A stretch of 6,246 nt of DNA, taken from Bacillota bacterium. Lineage in GTDB: Bacteria > Bacillota > Clostridia > Oscillospirales > Ruminococcaceae. The notes below the pieces were generated by a model. The model was not told the DNA's origin. It saw only the letters and a list, made by a program, of their open reading frames with translations, and did no database searches. A program made the position numbers and the translations under genes. Where the stretch lies: assembly GCA_023439605.1 (NCBI GenBank), contig JAEXNS010000126.1, positions 1 to 6,246 of the forward strand. Direction: 5' to 3'. Shown here piece by piece: positions 1 to 6,097 of this stretch (position 1 is its first letter; the number at the start of each line of letters is the position of its first letter).

Positions 1-1
1 A

Positions 2-268
2 GCTAGAAAAGATTGTAATTTTAACGAATTGTTGATTAGTATGAATGATTTAAATACATATATATGTTTACAAACGGAAAGATTAGTTTTGAAAATATTA
101 AACGCTGGTTGTCATGAGGCAATAGGAATACATACAAAAATAGAGGCTAATAAAATTAAATTAAGAGGATTTTTTTACAAAAATGGTGTGTTAAAAAGAG
201 TTGATGAAGAATCGACTTTAGATAAATGGCATGAATTAGCGTATTTAGCGGCTGAAAAATTAAAATAA
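2..268 (+). CDS. hemC: Porphobilinogen deaminase (hydroxymethylbilane synthase), C-terminal part, cut by window start
   Basis: The frame is open from the first bases to a TAA at 266-268, so this is the 3' end of a gene that begins outside the window. The TTG at 29 is an internal codon and not a start. The visible ~88 residues resemble domain 3 of HemC. A stretch like the usual 'ND..T...ER..L..L.GGC..PIG' appears as NDLNT, then TERLVLKILNAGCHEAIG, and is followed by the strand pattern KIKLRGFFYKNG. The Cys in AGC corresponds to the residue that carries the dipyrromethane cofactor in known HemC enzymes. The enzyme condenses four porphobilinogens into hydroxymethylbilane for haem, sirohaem or cobalamin synthesis in the cytosol. 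The motif diverges from the usual GGCxxPIG (AGCHEAIG here), so the copy is somewhat atypical. No hemD or cobA follows. The gene ends in a terminator region facing leuA. Confidence 0.8.
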   Translation, partial: ARKDCNFNELLISMNDLNTYICLQTERLVLKILNAGCHEAIGIHTKIEANKIKLRGFFYKNGVLKRVDEESTLDKWHELAYLAAEKLK

Positions 269-300
269 TTAAAAGTCTAAAATCAAAAAAAATTAATATT

Positions 301-430
301 TAGTTTATTTTTCAAAAAACCGTAGGTTTACGAAGGGAAAAACCCTTGGTCTCTTTACTCAAAAGCGAAATCATTACTATTTAAGAGCTTTTTTGCTTAT
401 TTTTGCGATAGAAAAGAAGCAGAGCCTCAT
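301..430. other. Gene-free, fold-rich intergenic segment (possible structured RNA or repeat element)
   Basis: Between the hemC stop and the bidirectional terminator there is no credible gene, but there is dense pairing potential. ACC at 319-321 can pair with GGT at 348-350. This would enclose two hairpins, GTA/TAC (322-324 with 329-331) and AAGGG/CCCTT (333-337 with 343-347). CTCTT at 351-355 can pair with AAGAG at 383-387, or alternatively AAAAGC at 361-366 with GCTTTT at 387-392. Read on the minus strand, the first cluster ends in a run of Ts, so it could act as a second terminator behind leuA. I recognise no known riboswitch or RNA family here. The pairings are visible; a function is inference. 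Confidence 0.35.
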
Positions 431-446
431 AAATTAAATTCAAGAA

Positions 447-491
447 AAAAATCAAAAATTGTCAGATTGAAAATGACAATTTTTGATTTTT
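447..491. terminator. Bidirectional rho-independent terminator between hemC and leuA
   Basis: Perfect 18-bp inverted repeat: arms 447-464 and 474-491 around a 9-base loop (GATTGAAAA). The arms have A-rich outer ends that become T-tracts on both strands. It lies between two genes that converge on it, so it can stop transcripts from either side. Confidence 0.85.
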
Positions 492-515
492 AAATACGTA
501 AAAATATTAATATAT

Positions 516-538
516 AATAACCATTTAAAGTGGCTATT
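516..538 (-). terminator. Weak leuA terminator hairpin
   Basis: It lies directly behind the leuA stop codon. On the minus strand AATAGCCA pairs with TGGTTATT (plus 531-538 with 516-523), including one G-U pair that works only in the leuA-sense RNA. The downstream T-tract is broken up (ATATATTAATATTTTT), so termination may be partial and completed by the stronger hairpin at 447-491. Confidence 0.5.
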
Positions 539-2203
539 TTATTTTTTATTCAAATATTTGTTTATAGCACTTATTAAAGCTTTTATTGATGAATTTATTA
601 TATCAGTGTCTGTACCAGCACCCCAATATTTATTTTCATTTTCATCAATTATTGAAACATATGAAATAGCTGAGGATTCTGAAGAATCATCTAGTGCATG
701 TTCATAATAACTTTTCAAAGTGTATTTTATATCTAGGTTTTTCTTTATTGCATTACTTACAGCATCTAGACGGCCGTTGCCATGTCCTGAAACTGTTATG
801 TTTTTTTGATTATATTCTAGCGTAACATTTGCCGTTATTCCATCTTTTTGGATATAGTGTGTTTCTAGAAGCTTAATTGGGGTTTCGATGTCTACATATC
901 CATCAAAGAAAAAATCTTTTATTTCATTTGGCATAAGTTCTCTGTGTTGTTGATCGGAAATATTTTTTATGTAATATCCAAAGTCTTCTCTCATTTTTGG
1001 AGGTAGATTAAAACCATACTTTTGCTCCATCAAATAACCTATTCCACCTTTTCCAGATTGACTATTTATTCTTATAACATCTCCGTCATATTGCCTGCCT
1101 ATATCTTTTGGGTCAATTGGTAGATAAGGAACGTTCCAAAATTGACGTTTTTGATCTTCTCTCCATTTCATACCTTTAGCAATTGCATCTTGATGAGAAC
1201 CACTAAATGCAGCAAAAACCAATTCACCACTATATGGTTGTCTTTCATATACTTTCATTCTTGTAACACGTTCATACACTTCAATAATTTCAGGTATGTT
1301 TTCAAAATTTAGAATAGGGTCGATACCTTGAGAAAACATATTAAGAGAAAGCGTTATAATATCTACGTTTCCAGTTCTCTCACCATTTCCAAACAAAGTT
1401 CCTTCTATTCTGTCAGCACCTGCTATTAATCCCAATTCGCTGTCTGCTATAGCACAACCACGGTCGTTGTGAGGATGTAGGGAAATCAAAATATTTTCTC
1501 TGTTATTTAGATGGTCACTCATATATTCTATTTGATTTGCATATACATGTGGCATAGAATGTGAAACAGTTACAGGTAGATTTATAATAACCTTGTTGTC
1601 CTTTGTTGGTTTCCATATATCTATAACTTTATTACATATTTCAAGTGCAAAGTCAACCTCAGTTCCTGTGAAACTTTCAGGTGAATACTGGAATCTGAAG
1701 TTTCCAGGTGTTTTTTCTCTGTATTCGTTACATAGTTTTGCACCCAAAATAGCTATATCAATTATTTCTTCTTTGCTTTTTTTAAATACTTGTTCACGCT
1801 GTGCAACAGAAGTTGAGTTATATAGATGTATTATAGCATTTTTAGCTCCACTCAAAGCTTCAAAAGTTTTTGCTATTATATGTTCTCTAGCTTGTGTAAG
1901 AACCTGTATAGAAACATCGTCAGGTATAAGATTATTTTCTATAAGTGTTCTGCAGAAATTATACTCTGTTTCAGAGGCAGCAGGGAAACCAATTTCTATT
2001 TCCTTAAAACCTACTTTTACAAGTAGCTTAAAAAATTCAAGTTTTTCTTCAAGACTCATTGGAACAAACAAAGCTTGATTTCCGTCTCTTAAATCAACAC
2101 TACACCATATTGGTGCTTTTTCAATGCTGTTTTTAGTTGTCCATCTCATAGGTGTGGCAGGTGGTGCAAAATATTGTTTGGTGTACTTTTCGAAATTTTT
2201 CAT
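539..2203 (-). CDS. leuA: 2-isopropylmalate synthase (long LeuA type)
   Basis: This 554-residue protein should catalyse the first committed step of leucine synthesis: acetyl-CoA plus 2-oxoisovalerate to 2-isopropylmalate. The N-terminal HMGL-like TIM barrel (about residues 30-305) shows the metal and catalytic signature LRDGNQAL (38-45, with Arg39 and Asp40). It also has the metal-binding HPHND (His243, His245) and GNGERTGN (272-279). A linker follows, then a C-terminal LeuA dimerisation/leucine-feedback domain (about 430-550). Length and the N-terminal 'PPATPMRWTT' stretch match the longer LeuA family typified by actinobacterial enzymes. The ATG at 2203-2201 is chosen because AAGGAGG lies 8 bases upstream. 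An in-frame extension to 2314 would run into the T-box terminator and is not credible. The gene stands alone: no leuCDB follows, and terminators lie just behind it. Expression should respond to uncharged tRNA-Leu through the upstream T-box. Confidence 0.95.
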   Translation of the reverse strand: MKNFEKYTKQYFAPPATPMRWTTKNSIEKAPIWCSVDLRDGNQALFVPMSLEEKLEFFKLLVKVGFKEIEIGFPAASETEYNFCRTLIENNLIPDDVSIQVLTQAREHIIAKTFEALSGAKNAIIHLYNSTSVAQREQVFKKSKEEIIDIAILGAKLCNEYREKTPGNFRFQYSPESFTGTEVDFALEICNKVIDIWKPTKDNKVIINLPVTVSHSMPHVYANQIEYMSDHLNNRENILISLHPHNDRGCAIADSELGLIAGADRIEGTLFGNGERTGNVDIITLSLNMFSQGIDPILNFENIPEIIEVYERVTRMKVYERQPYSGELVFAAFSGSHQDAIAKGMKWREDQKRQFWNVPYLPIDPKDIGRQYDGDVIRINSQSGKGGIGYLMEQKYGFNLPPKMREDFGYYIKNISDQQHRELMPNEIKDFFFDGYVDIETPIKLLETHYIQKDGITANVTLEYNQKNITVSGHGNGRLDAVSNAIKKNLDIKYTLKSYYEHALDDSSESSAISYVSIIDENENKYWGAGTDTDIINSSIKALISAINKYLNKK

Positions 2204-2211
2204 GATTAGGT

Positions 2212-2218
2212 CCTCCTT
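2212..2218 (-). promoter_or_regulatory. leuA ribosome binding site
   Basis: AAGGAGG on the minus strand, 8 bases before the ATG at 2203. It fixes the leuA start and rules out the longer reading frame. Confidence 0.9.
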
Positions 2219-2260
2219 AATTAATAAAAATATAAATGAGTATATTTGTATTTTTGGCAT

Positions 2261-2303
2261 AAAAAAACTCCGTCCTTTATGCCAAAACATAAAGAGACGA
2301 AGG
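2261..2303 (-). terminator. T-box regulated terminator of leuA leader
   Basis: On the minus strand, the arm at 2303-2288 (CCTTCGTCTCTTTATG) pairs with the arm at 2281-2268 (CATAAAGGACGGAG) around a short TTTTGG loop. Seven Ts follow at 2267-2261. The 5' part competes with the antiterminator formed with the T-box core. Confidence 0.9.
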
Positions 2304-2443
2304 TGAAATTTCACTTCCGCGGTACCACTCTTTTTAGTATATAATAATACTCTCTCAACACATCATAATAAATGTGAACCTCTATAACGGGAGAACCCGG
2401 TCAAACCTAATAAGAAAAACTTTTCAGCCGACTGCTCAAGGAT

Positions 2444-2446
2444 GAG
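2444..2446 (-). promoter_or_regulatory. T-box specifier codon CUC (Leu)
   Basis: In the minus-strand leader this triplet sits in the context AA-CTC-A-TCC, the usual position of the specifier just before a conserved purine on the 3' side of Stem I. It reads leucine, which matches the downstream gene. Confidence 0.8.
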
Positions 2447-2556
2447 TTATGATTAAATCTAAATACTGTTTTACACCAAACAACAGCTCTCTAAAAGATA
2501 AATTTAACTTTTTTTCCTATCATAGCATATCAAATATTTAATTGATTTATACATAG

Positions 2557-2585
2557 ATTATATTACAGATATAGCATATTGTCAA
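2557..2585 (-). promoter_or_regulatory. Sigma-A promoter of leuA / T-box leader
   Basis: On the minus strand a perfect TTGACA (2585-2580), a 17-base spacer and a perfect TATAAT (2562-2557) predict a start near 2550. The leader is therefore about 290 bases before the terminator T-tract ends. Confidence 0.9.
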
Positions 2586-2645
2586 GTGCAAAAAATGGAA
2601 TATTACTATAAATATAATAAAGAGATATGAAACAGTTGCTAAGGG

Positions 2646-2674
2646 TTATGTATAAGGCTCTGTCTTATACATAA
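2646..2674. repeat. Perfect 11-bp inverted repeat in divergent intergenic region
   Basis: TTATGTATAAG (2646-2656) and CTTATACATAA (2664-2674) flank a 7-base loop GCTCTGT. No T-tract follows on either strand, so it is not a standard terminator. A second small hairpin, GGTT/AACC (2675-2678 with 2686-2689), adjoins it. It lies between the leuA promoter and the metal-operon promoter, upstream of both start sites. It could be a protein-binding palindrome or an insertion remnant; its role is unknown. Confidence 0.6.
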
Positions 2675-2728
2675 GGTTGAATAATAACCATGAGGCTTAA
2701 TTATATAAATTTTAATTTTTTTGTTTTA

Positions 2729-2757
2729 TTGACAAATAATTATAGTAATGATATAAT
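2729..2757 (+). promoter_or_regulatory. Sigma-A promoter of the zinc-uptake operon
   Basis: TTGACA (2729-2734), exactly 17 bases, then TATAAT (2752-2757): a full-consensus promoter with a start expected near 2764. A promoter this strong normally needs a repressor; the palindrome just downstream is the likely operator. Confidence 0.9.
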
Positions 2758-2765
2758 TATTTTAT

Positions 2766-2786
2766 AAATGTGAATGGTTCGCATTT
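2766..2786 (+). promoter_or_regulatory. Candidate Zur/Fur-type operator
   Basis: Arms AAATGTGAA (2766-2774) and TTCGCATTT (2778-2786) form a 9-3-9 inverted repeat with one mismatched pair. It begins about 9 bases after the -10 box and covers the predicted start of transcription. A metalloregulator bound here would block the promoter. The Fur-family gene at 5310 in the same operon is the obvious candidate. The sequence differs from the Bacillus Zur box (AATCGTAAT-type arms), so assignment to Zur rests on position and context. Confidence 0.6.
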
Positions 2787-2810
2787 GAATTTAAAATTTT
2801 GGAGGAAAAA

Positions 2811-3686
2811 ATGAAGAGAAAATTATCACTATTATTATCGGGTATTATTTTAATATCATTATTTGTTTTTTCAGGTTGTGAAAAATCAAAGGTAAACAAG
2901 GAGAAAAATTCAACAAATAAAAAGATTGTTGCTGTAAGTATTGTGCCTCAAGAGACTTTTGTTAAAGCTGTTTGTGGTGATAAAGTAGAAGTAATTACTA
3001 TGATACCTCCAGGGAGTAGTCCTGAAACTTATGAGCCTACACCTCAACAAATGCAAAAATTTACAGATTCAGACGTTTATTTTTCTATAGGTGTACCAAC
3101 AGAAGAGGCAAGTATATTACCAACAGCAGGGGATATAAAAATAGTACCTCTTGCAGAAAAGGTAGCAAGTGTTTATGATGATTTGAAAATAGGCGAAGAA
3201 GGAAGAGATGCTCATATATGGTTATCACCTAAAAGAGTAAAACTAATGGTAGAAACTATTGCTGAAGAAATGGGAAAACTTGATGAAGCAAATAAAGAAT
3301 TGTACAATCAAAATGCAGAAAATTATATCAAACAGTTAGATGAACTTGATAAAAATATAAAGGATGTAGCAGACACTATAGAACAGAAAAAATTCGTAGT
3401 TTATCATCCTGCTTTTGGATACATTGCAGATGATTATGGTTTGGAAATGTTTTCTCTTGAAGAAGAAGGTAAAGAAGCTACACCTCAACATTTGCAAGAG
3501 ATGATTGATTTGGCTAAAAAAGAAAATATAAAAGTTATTTTTTATCAAGCGGAGTTGGATTCAAATCAAGCAAAAGCTTATGCAGAAGAAGTGGGCGGTA
3601 AAACTGAACAGTTGGAACCTTTAGCAGCAGACTACATTGAAAATTTAAAGAAAATGATAAATACTATTGCGGAGGCTAATAAGTGA
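2811..3686 (+). CDS. znuA: Zinc/manganese ABC transporter substrate-binding lipoprotein (ZnuA/AdcA/TroA family)
   Basis: This 291-residue cluster A-I solute-binding protein should be lipid-anchored outside the membrane and deliver metal to the ZnuB-type permease. Residues 1-22 form a lipoprotein signal peptide (basic start, hydrophobic core) ending in FSGC, with Cys23 as the lipidated residue. Family motifs: IPPGSSPETYEPTP (65-78), DAHIWLSP (133-140, His135), VYHPAFGY (197-204, His199) and QLEPLAADY (267-275). Most relatives have His in the first motif (PPGxxPHxYEPTP); here Glu72 takes its place. No His-rich loop is present. The ATG at 2811 is chosen because GGAGG lies just upstream (2801-2805); the in-frame TTG at 2799 overlaps that site. 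It is the first gene of an operon under the 2729 promoter. Zinc is favoured over manganese because of the ZnuC-like partner and the Fur-family gene, but this is inference. Confidence 0.9.
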   Translation: MKRKLSLLLSGIILISLFVFSGCEKSKVNKEKNSTNKKIVAVSIVPQETFVKAVCGDKVEVITMIPPGSSPETYEPTPQQMQKFTDSDVYFSIGVPTEEASILPTAGDIKIVPLAEKVASVYDDLKIGEEGRDAHIWLSPKRVKLMVETIAEEMGKLDEANKELYNQNAENYIKQLDELDKNIKDVADTIEQKKFVVYHPAFGYIADDYGLEMFSLEEEGKEATPQHLQEMIDLAKKENIKVIFYQAELDSNQAKAYAEEVGGKTEQLEPLAADYIENLKKMINTIAEANK

Positions 3687-4468
3687 GTGAAAAAAAAGCT
3701 ATAACTATAAAAGATTTAACTGTATATTATGGACAAACACCGGCTTTAAATTCTATATGTTTAAATGTTGAAGAAAAAGAGTACCTAGGTATAATAGGGC
3801 CAAATGGTGGCGGAAAATCAACATTTCTAAAAGCTATTTTGGGTCTTATACCAACTATTCAAGGTGAAATCAGTATATTTGGTAAATCATTTAAAGAAAA
3901 TAGGGGAACAATAGGATATGTTCCTCAGTTTACATTGTTTGATAGAAAATTCCCAATAACAGTATTGGAAGCGGTTTTAATGGGAAGAATGAAGAAAGGT
4001 TTATCTCCTTTTTTTAGATATAAATCAGAAGATAAAAAAATAGCAAGAGAACTTTTAAATAAGGTAGGTTTATCAAGCCTAGAAAATAGACAAATATCAG
4101 CTTTATCAGGTGGAGAGTTTCAAAAAATGCTTATTGCTAGAGCGTTGGCTATTAACCCTAAATTACTATTTTTAGATGAACCAACAGCAAGTGTAGACGC
4201 AAAATCAAGAGATCAAATATTTGGTTTATTAGAGGAATTAAATAAAGATATGGCAATAGTATTGGTTACACATGACTTAATGGCAATTTCATCGCAAGTA
4301 AAAACTTTGGCATGTTTAAACAAAACCATGATTTACCACGGAGAACCTGAATTAAATGAGAGTATAGTTAATACCCTCTATGGTTGTCCTGTCGACTTAA
4401 TTGCACATGGTGTTCCACATAGGGTATTAAAAGATCATAATCATGAAGGAGCTTGTAATCATGTTTAA
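3683..4468 (+). CDS. znuC: Zinc ABC transporter ATP-binding protein
   Basis: This 261-residue cytosolic ATPase powers metal import with the neighbouring permease. Landmarks: A-loop Tyr16; Walker A GPNGGGKST (39-47); Q-loop PQF (Gln82); signature LSGGEFQ (141-147); Walker B LLFLDEP (161-167, catalytic Glu166); D-loop ASVD; H-switch His197. The C-terminus reads GCPVDLIAHGVPHRVL (234-249), a stretch characteristic of ZnuC/AdcC-type ATPases, and then a tail rich in His and Cys (DHNHEGACNH) that could touch metal. The GTG start at 3683 overlaps the znuA stop by four bases (GTGA), and GGAGG at 3671-3675 sits 7 bases before it. The two proteins are therefore probably translationally coupled. Length is normal and all catalytic residues are present. 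Confidence 0.93.
   Translation: MSEKKAITIKDLTVYYGQTPALNSICLNVEEKEYLGIIGPNGGGKSTFLKAILGLIPTIQGEISIFGKSFKENRGTIGYVPQFTLFDRKFPITVLEAVLMGRMKKGLSPFFRYKSEDKKIARELLNKVGLSSLENRQISALSGGEFQKMLIARALAINPKLLFLDEPTASVDAKSRDQIFGLLEELNKDMAIVLVTHDLMAISSQVKTLACLNKTMIYHGEPELNESIVNTLYGCPVDLIAHGVPHRVLKDHNHEGACNHV
4446..4451 (+). promoter_or_regulatory. znuB ribosome binding site, inside znuC
   Basis: AAGGAG, 9 bases before the ATG at 4461. It lies after the alternative ATG at 4443, so it decides the start in favour of 4461. Confidence 0.8.
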
Positions 4469-5300
4469 AGTTTTGTTTGAGTATCAGTTTTTACAAAATG
4501 CCTTATTCGCTGGAATACTTTCAAGTATAGTTTGCGGAATAATTGGTGTTATAATTGTAGAAAAAAGATTAATTATGATGAGTGGTGGAATTGCACATAC
4601 GTCTTATGGTGGAGTAGGCCTAGGATATTTGATAGGTATAGAGCCTATAATTGGTGCATTTTTATTTTCTCTAGCTGCTGTATTTGGAGTTGGTTATATA
4701 AAGAGAAAAGGTGGACAAAATTCTGAAATAATAATAGGATTATTTTGGTCTTTGGGTATGGCGTTAGGCGTATTTTTCATTTCATTTATGGATGCATATC
4801 CACCGGGCATTCAATCCTACTTATTTGGGAATATACTTTCTGTTACAAAATCTGATTTAAAGTTAATGGTTGTTTTAACTATATTTGTAGTTTCATGTAT
4901 TGTGATTTTATTTAACAATTGGAAAGCATATCTTTTTGATGAGGAATTTTCTTTTATAATAGGTATTAGAACAGTTTTCTTAGAATATTTAATTTTGGCT
5001 TTAGTAGCTATGACTATTGTAGTGTTGATAAGAGTGGTGGGAATAATTCTGGTAATGGCTTTATTAACTGCTCCTGCCGCTATATCCGCTATGTTTGCAA
5101 AAGGATTAAAGAGTAGAATGATTTTAGCAATAGCTTTAGGATTGCTTTTTAATATTTTAGGTTTATGGATATCTTATGAATTTGAATTGTCTTCTGGTGC
5201 AGTTATAGTAATGATATCTGTACTGAGTTATTTTATACTATATGCTTTTAAAAACTTAAGAAAAAAAATCACAACTAGAAAAATAATTAAAAATATATAG
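4461..5300 (+). CDS. znuB: Zinc ABC transporter permease (ABC-3 family)
   Basis: This 279-residue integral membrane protein forms the translocation pore with the ATPase encoded just upstream. Hydrophobic segments cover most of its length, for example about residues 13-33, 43-60, 62-80, 90-110 and 130-155, with more near the C-terminus, as expected for the 7-9-helix ABC-3 family. The motif GGIAHTSYGGVGLGYL (42-57) corresponds to the conserved 'G..ISH...PG..L' region of ZnuB/TroC proteins. ALLTAPAAISAMFA, further on, is the family's second hallmark. The basic C-terminus (KNLRKKITTRKIIKNI) should be cytosolic. The start at 4461 overlaps the znuC stop by 8 bases and is supported by AAGGAG at 4446. 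The stop TAG overlaps the ribosome site of the next gene, so the operon continues without a gap. Confidence 0.92.
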   Translation: MFKVLFEYQFLQNALFAGILSSIVCGIIGVIIVEKRLIMMSGGIAHTSYGGVGLGYLIGIEPIIGAFLFSLAAVFGVGYIKRKGGQNSEIIIGLFWSLGMALGVFFISFMDAYPPGIQSYLFGNILSVTKSDLKLMVVLTIFVVSCIVILFNNWKAYLFDEEFSFIIGIRTVFLEYLILALVAMTIVVLIRVVGIILVMALLTAPAAISAMFAKGLKSRMILAIALGLLFNILGLWISYEFELSSGAVIVMISVLSYFILYAFKNLRKKITTRKIIKNI

Positions 5301-5309
5301 GAGATTAAA

Positions 5310-5747
5310 ATGAATTTTAATAAGGGGAATAACTTTTGTTTAGAAAGTAGTGGTTTGAAGAAAACAAAACAAAGGCAAGCAATAGTGGATATACTTAATA
5401 AAGCTATTCAACCGCTTACAGCAGATGATATTTATATAGAATTAAAAAATGTAAATATTTCTATTAGCTTATCTACAATTTATAGAATTTTATATGTTAT
5501 GACTGAAAAAAAAATAATAGTAAAACTAAATGTAAGTAATAACAATAAAGCTTTATTTGAAATTAATCAAATGGTTCATAAACACTATCTTTCGTGTTTA
5601 GTATGTAAAAAAATAATTTCAGTAAATTTTTGTCCTATAGGTGATTATGAAGCCGATTTAGAAAAAGAAACTGGTTATGAAATTGTAGGGCATAAATTAG
5701 AAATCTTTGGATATTGCAAAGAATGTAGAAAAGATAAAATTTCTTAA
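5310..5747 (+). CDS. zur: Fur-family metalloregulator, probably zinc-sensing Zur
   Basis: A 145-residue repressor of the Fur family. An N-terminal winged helix (about 10-85) contains TKQRQAIVDIL (19-29) and the recognition helix SLSTIYRIL (53-61). A C-terminal dimer and metal domain carries HKHYLSC (90-96) and two CxxC pairs, CLVC (96-99) and CKEC (136-139), which form the structural zinc site. His90, His92, His128 and Glu131 are candidates for the sensing site. AGGAG at 5299-5303 lies 6 bases before the ATG and shares bases with the znuB stop, so it is the fourth gene of the operon. Zur is preferred over Fur, PerR or Mur because it is co-transcribed with a zinc-type importer. It probably represses its own operon through the palindrome at 2766-2786. 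The HKHY motif is leaner in His than the HHHH of many relatives. Confidence 0.85.
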   Translation: MNFNKGNNFCLESSGLKKTKQRQAIVDILNKAIQPLTADDIYIELKNVNISISLSTIYRILYVMTEKKIIVKLNVSNNNKALFEINQMVHKHYLSCLVCKKIISVNFCPIGDYEADLEKETGYEIVGHKLEIFGYCKECRKDKIS

Positions 5748-5761
5748 AACGGAGGTTGCCT

Positions 5762-6097
5762 GTGTCTAATAAAAAGGGAAGTAAGTTAAATAATTCTTTG
5801 ATTTTAATAGCAATATTTTTGTTTTTATACTTTTTATATTTATTATTTGAAAAAAATATTCTAAAAAAAGAAGATATAAATACTTTTAATACTATTTTTT
5901 TAAGTATTATAATTCAAGCATTCCCATTTATGTTGATTGGTATTTTAGTGTCATCAATTATGCATGTTTTCATACCTGATAATATCGTTGTTAAAGTTTT
6001 CCCAAAAAAGTTTGGATTGGGTTATATTTCTGCCATGTTTTTAGGTTTGTTATTTCCAGTTTGTGAGTTTTTAATGGTAAATCGATGCCATGTATAA
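5762..6097 (+). pseudogene. Truncated COG0701/YcgR-YraQ-type permease, N-terminal third only
   Basis: GGAGG at 5751-5755 stands 6 bases before a GTG start, 14 bases after the zur stop, so it is the fifth gene of the operon. The product is 111 residues where intact relatives are about 300 or more. It has a first hydrophobic helix (about 12-29). The family-like stretch IFLSIIIQAFPFMLIGILVS (45-64) follows, then FIPDN, and then GLLFPVCE (95-102). In relatives that last motif continues as PVCEC..VP, the conserved core of the transporter. Here the match stops dead after Glu102, and nine unrelated codons lead to a TAA. What follows in another frame resembles the end of the partner gene, so an internal deletion is the likely cause. 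These permeases pair with a YcgQ/TIGR03943 protein and often sit near metal-regulation genes. Family assignment is from memory of motifs, without a search. Confidence 0.7.

Larger units (their letters stand above)
2261..2550 (-). promoter_or_regulatory. T-box leader (leucine-specific) of leuA
   Basis: A tRNA-sensing leader between the leuA promoter and the leuA ribosome site. On the minus strand, in order: AGAGAG opening Stem I (2492-2487); the specifier region AACTCATCC (CTC at 2446-2444); the 3' side of Stem I, GAGCAGTCGGCTGAA (about 2437-2423); a Stem III with CCGGG pairing to CCCGTTA (2400-2385); the T-box core GTGGTACCGCGG (2328-2317); and a terminator ending in seven Ts. In this family, uncharged tRNA pairs its anticodon with the specifier and its CCA end with the T-box bulge, which favours the antiterminator and lets transcription reach the gene. 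The CUC codon is leucine, in agreement with leuA. Confidence 0.95.

Noticed and set aside
297..492. Two overlapping open stretches in the hemC-leuA gap (about 297-440 and 325-492)
   Set aside because: No ATG, GTG or TTG start with a ribosome site. They are better explained by chance in a structured AT-rich region.
483..707. Plus-strand open frame opposite the leuA 3' end
   Set aside because: Antisense shadow of leuA with no ribosome site and no recognisable protein. The same applies to the frames at 1593-2078, 1826-2026 and 2124-2306.
2204..2314. 37-residue N-terminal extension of the leuA frame
   Set aside because: It overlaps the T-box terminator and T-tract and has no ribosome site, whereas AAGGAGG stands directly before the ATG at 2203.
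2370..2378. AAATGTGAA half-site identical to the operator arm, inside the T-box leader
   Set aside because: It has no second arm nearby and its bases belong to the T-box leader. Taken as chance.
2627..2674. 15-codon frame MKQLLRVMYKALSYT
   Set aside because: It has only a weak purine stretch upstream, and its second half is the perfect inverted repeat. Nothing supports translation.
2657..2674. Resemblance of GCTCTGTCTTATACAT to insertion-sequence ends such as the Tn5 mosaic end
   Set aside because: The match is partial, with no partner end, no transposase and no target duplication in the window.
2799..2810. TTG start of the binding protein at 2799
   Set aside because: It lies in the ribosome site itself; the ATG at 2811 has GGAGG at proper distance and begins a good signal peptide.
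4443..4460. ATG start of the permease at 4443
   Set aside because: The clear AAGGAG site lies after it and serves the ATG at 4461.
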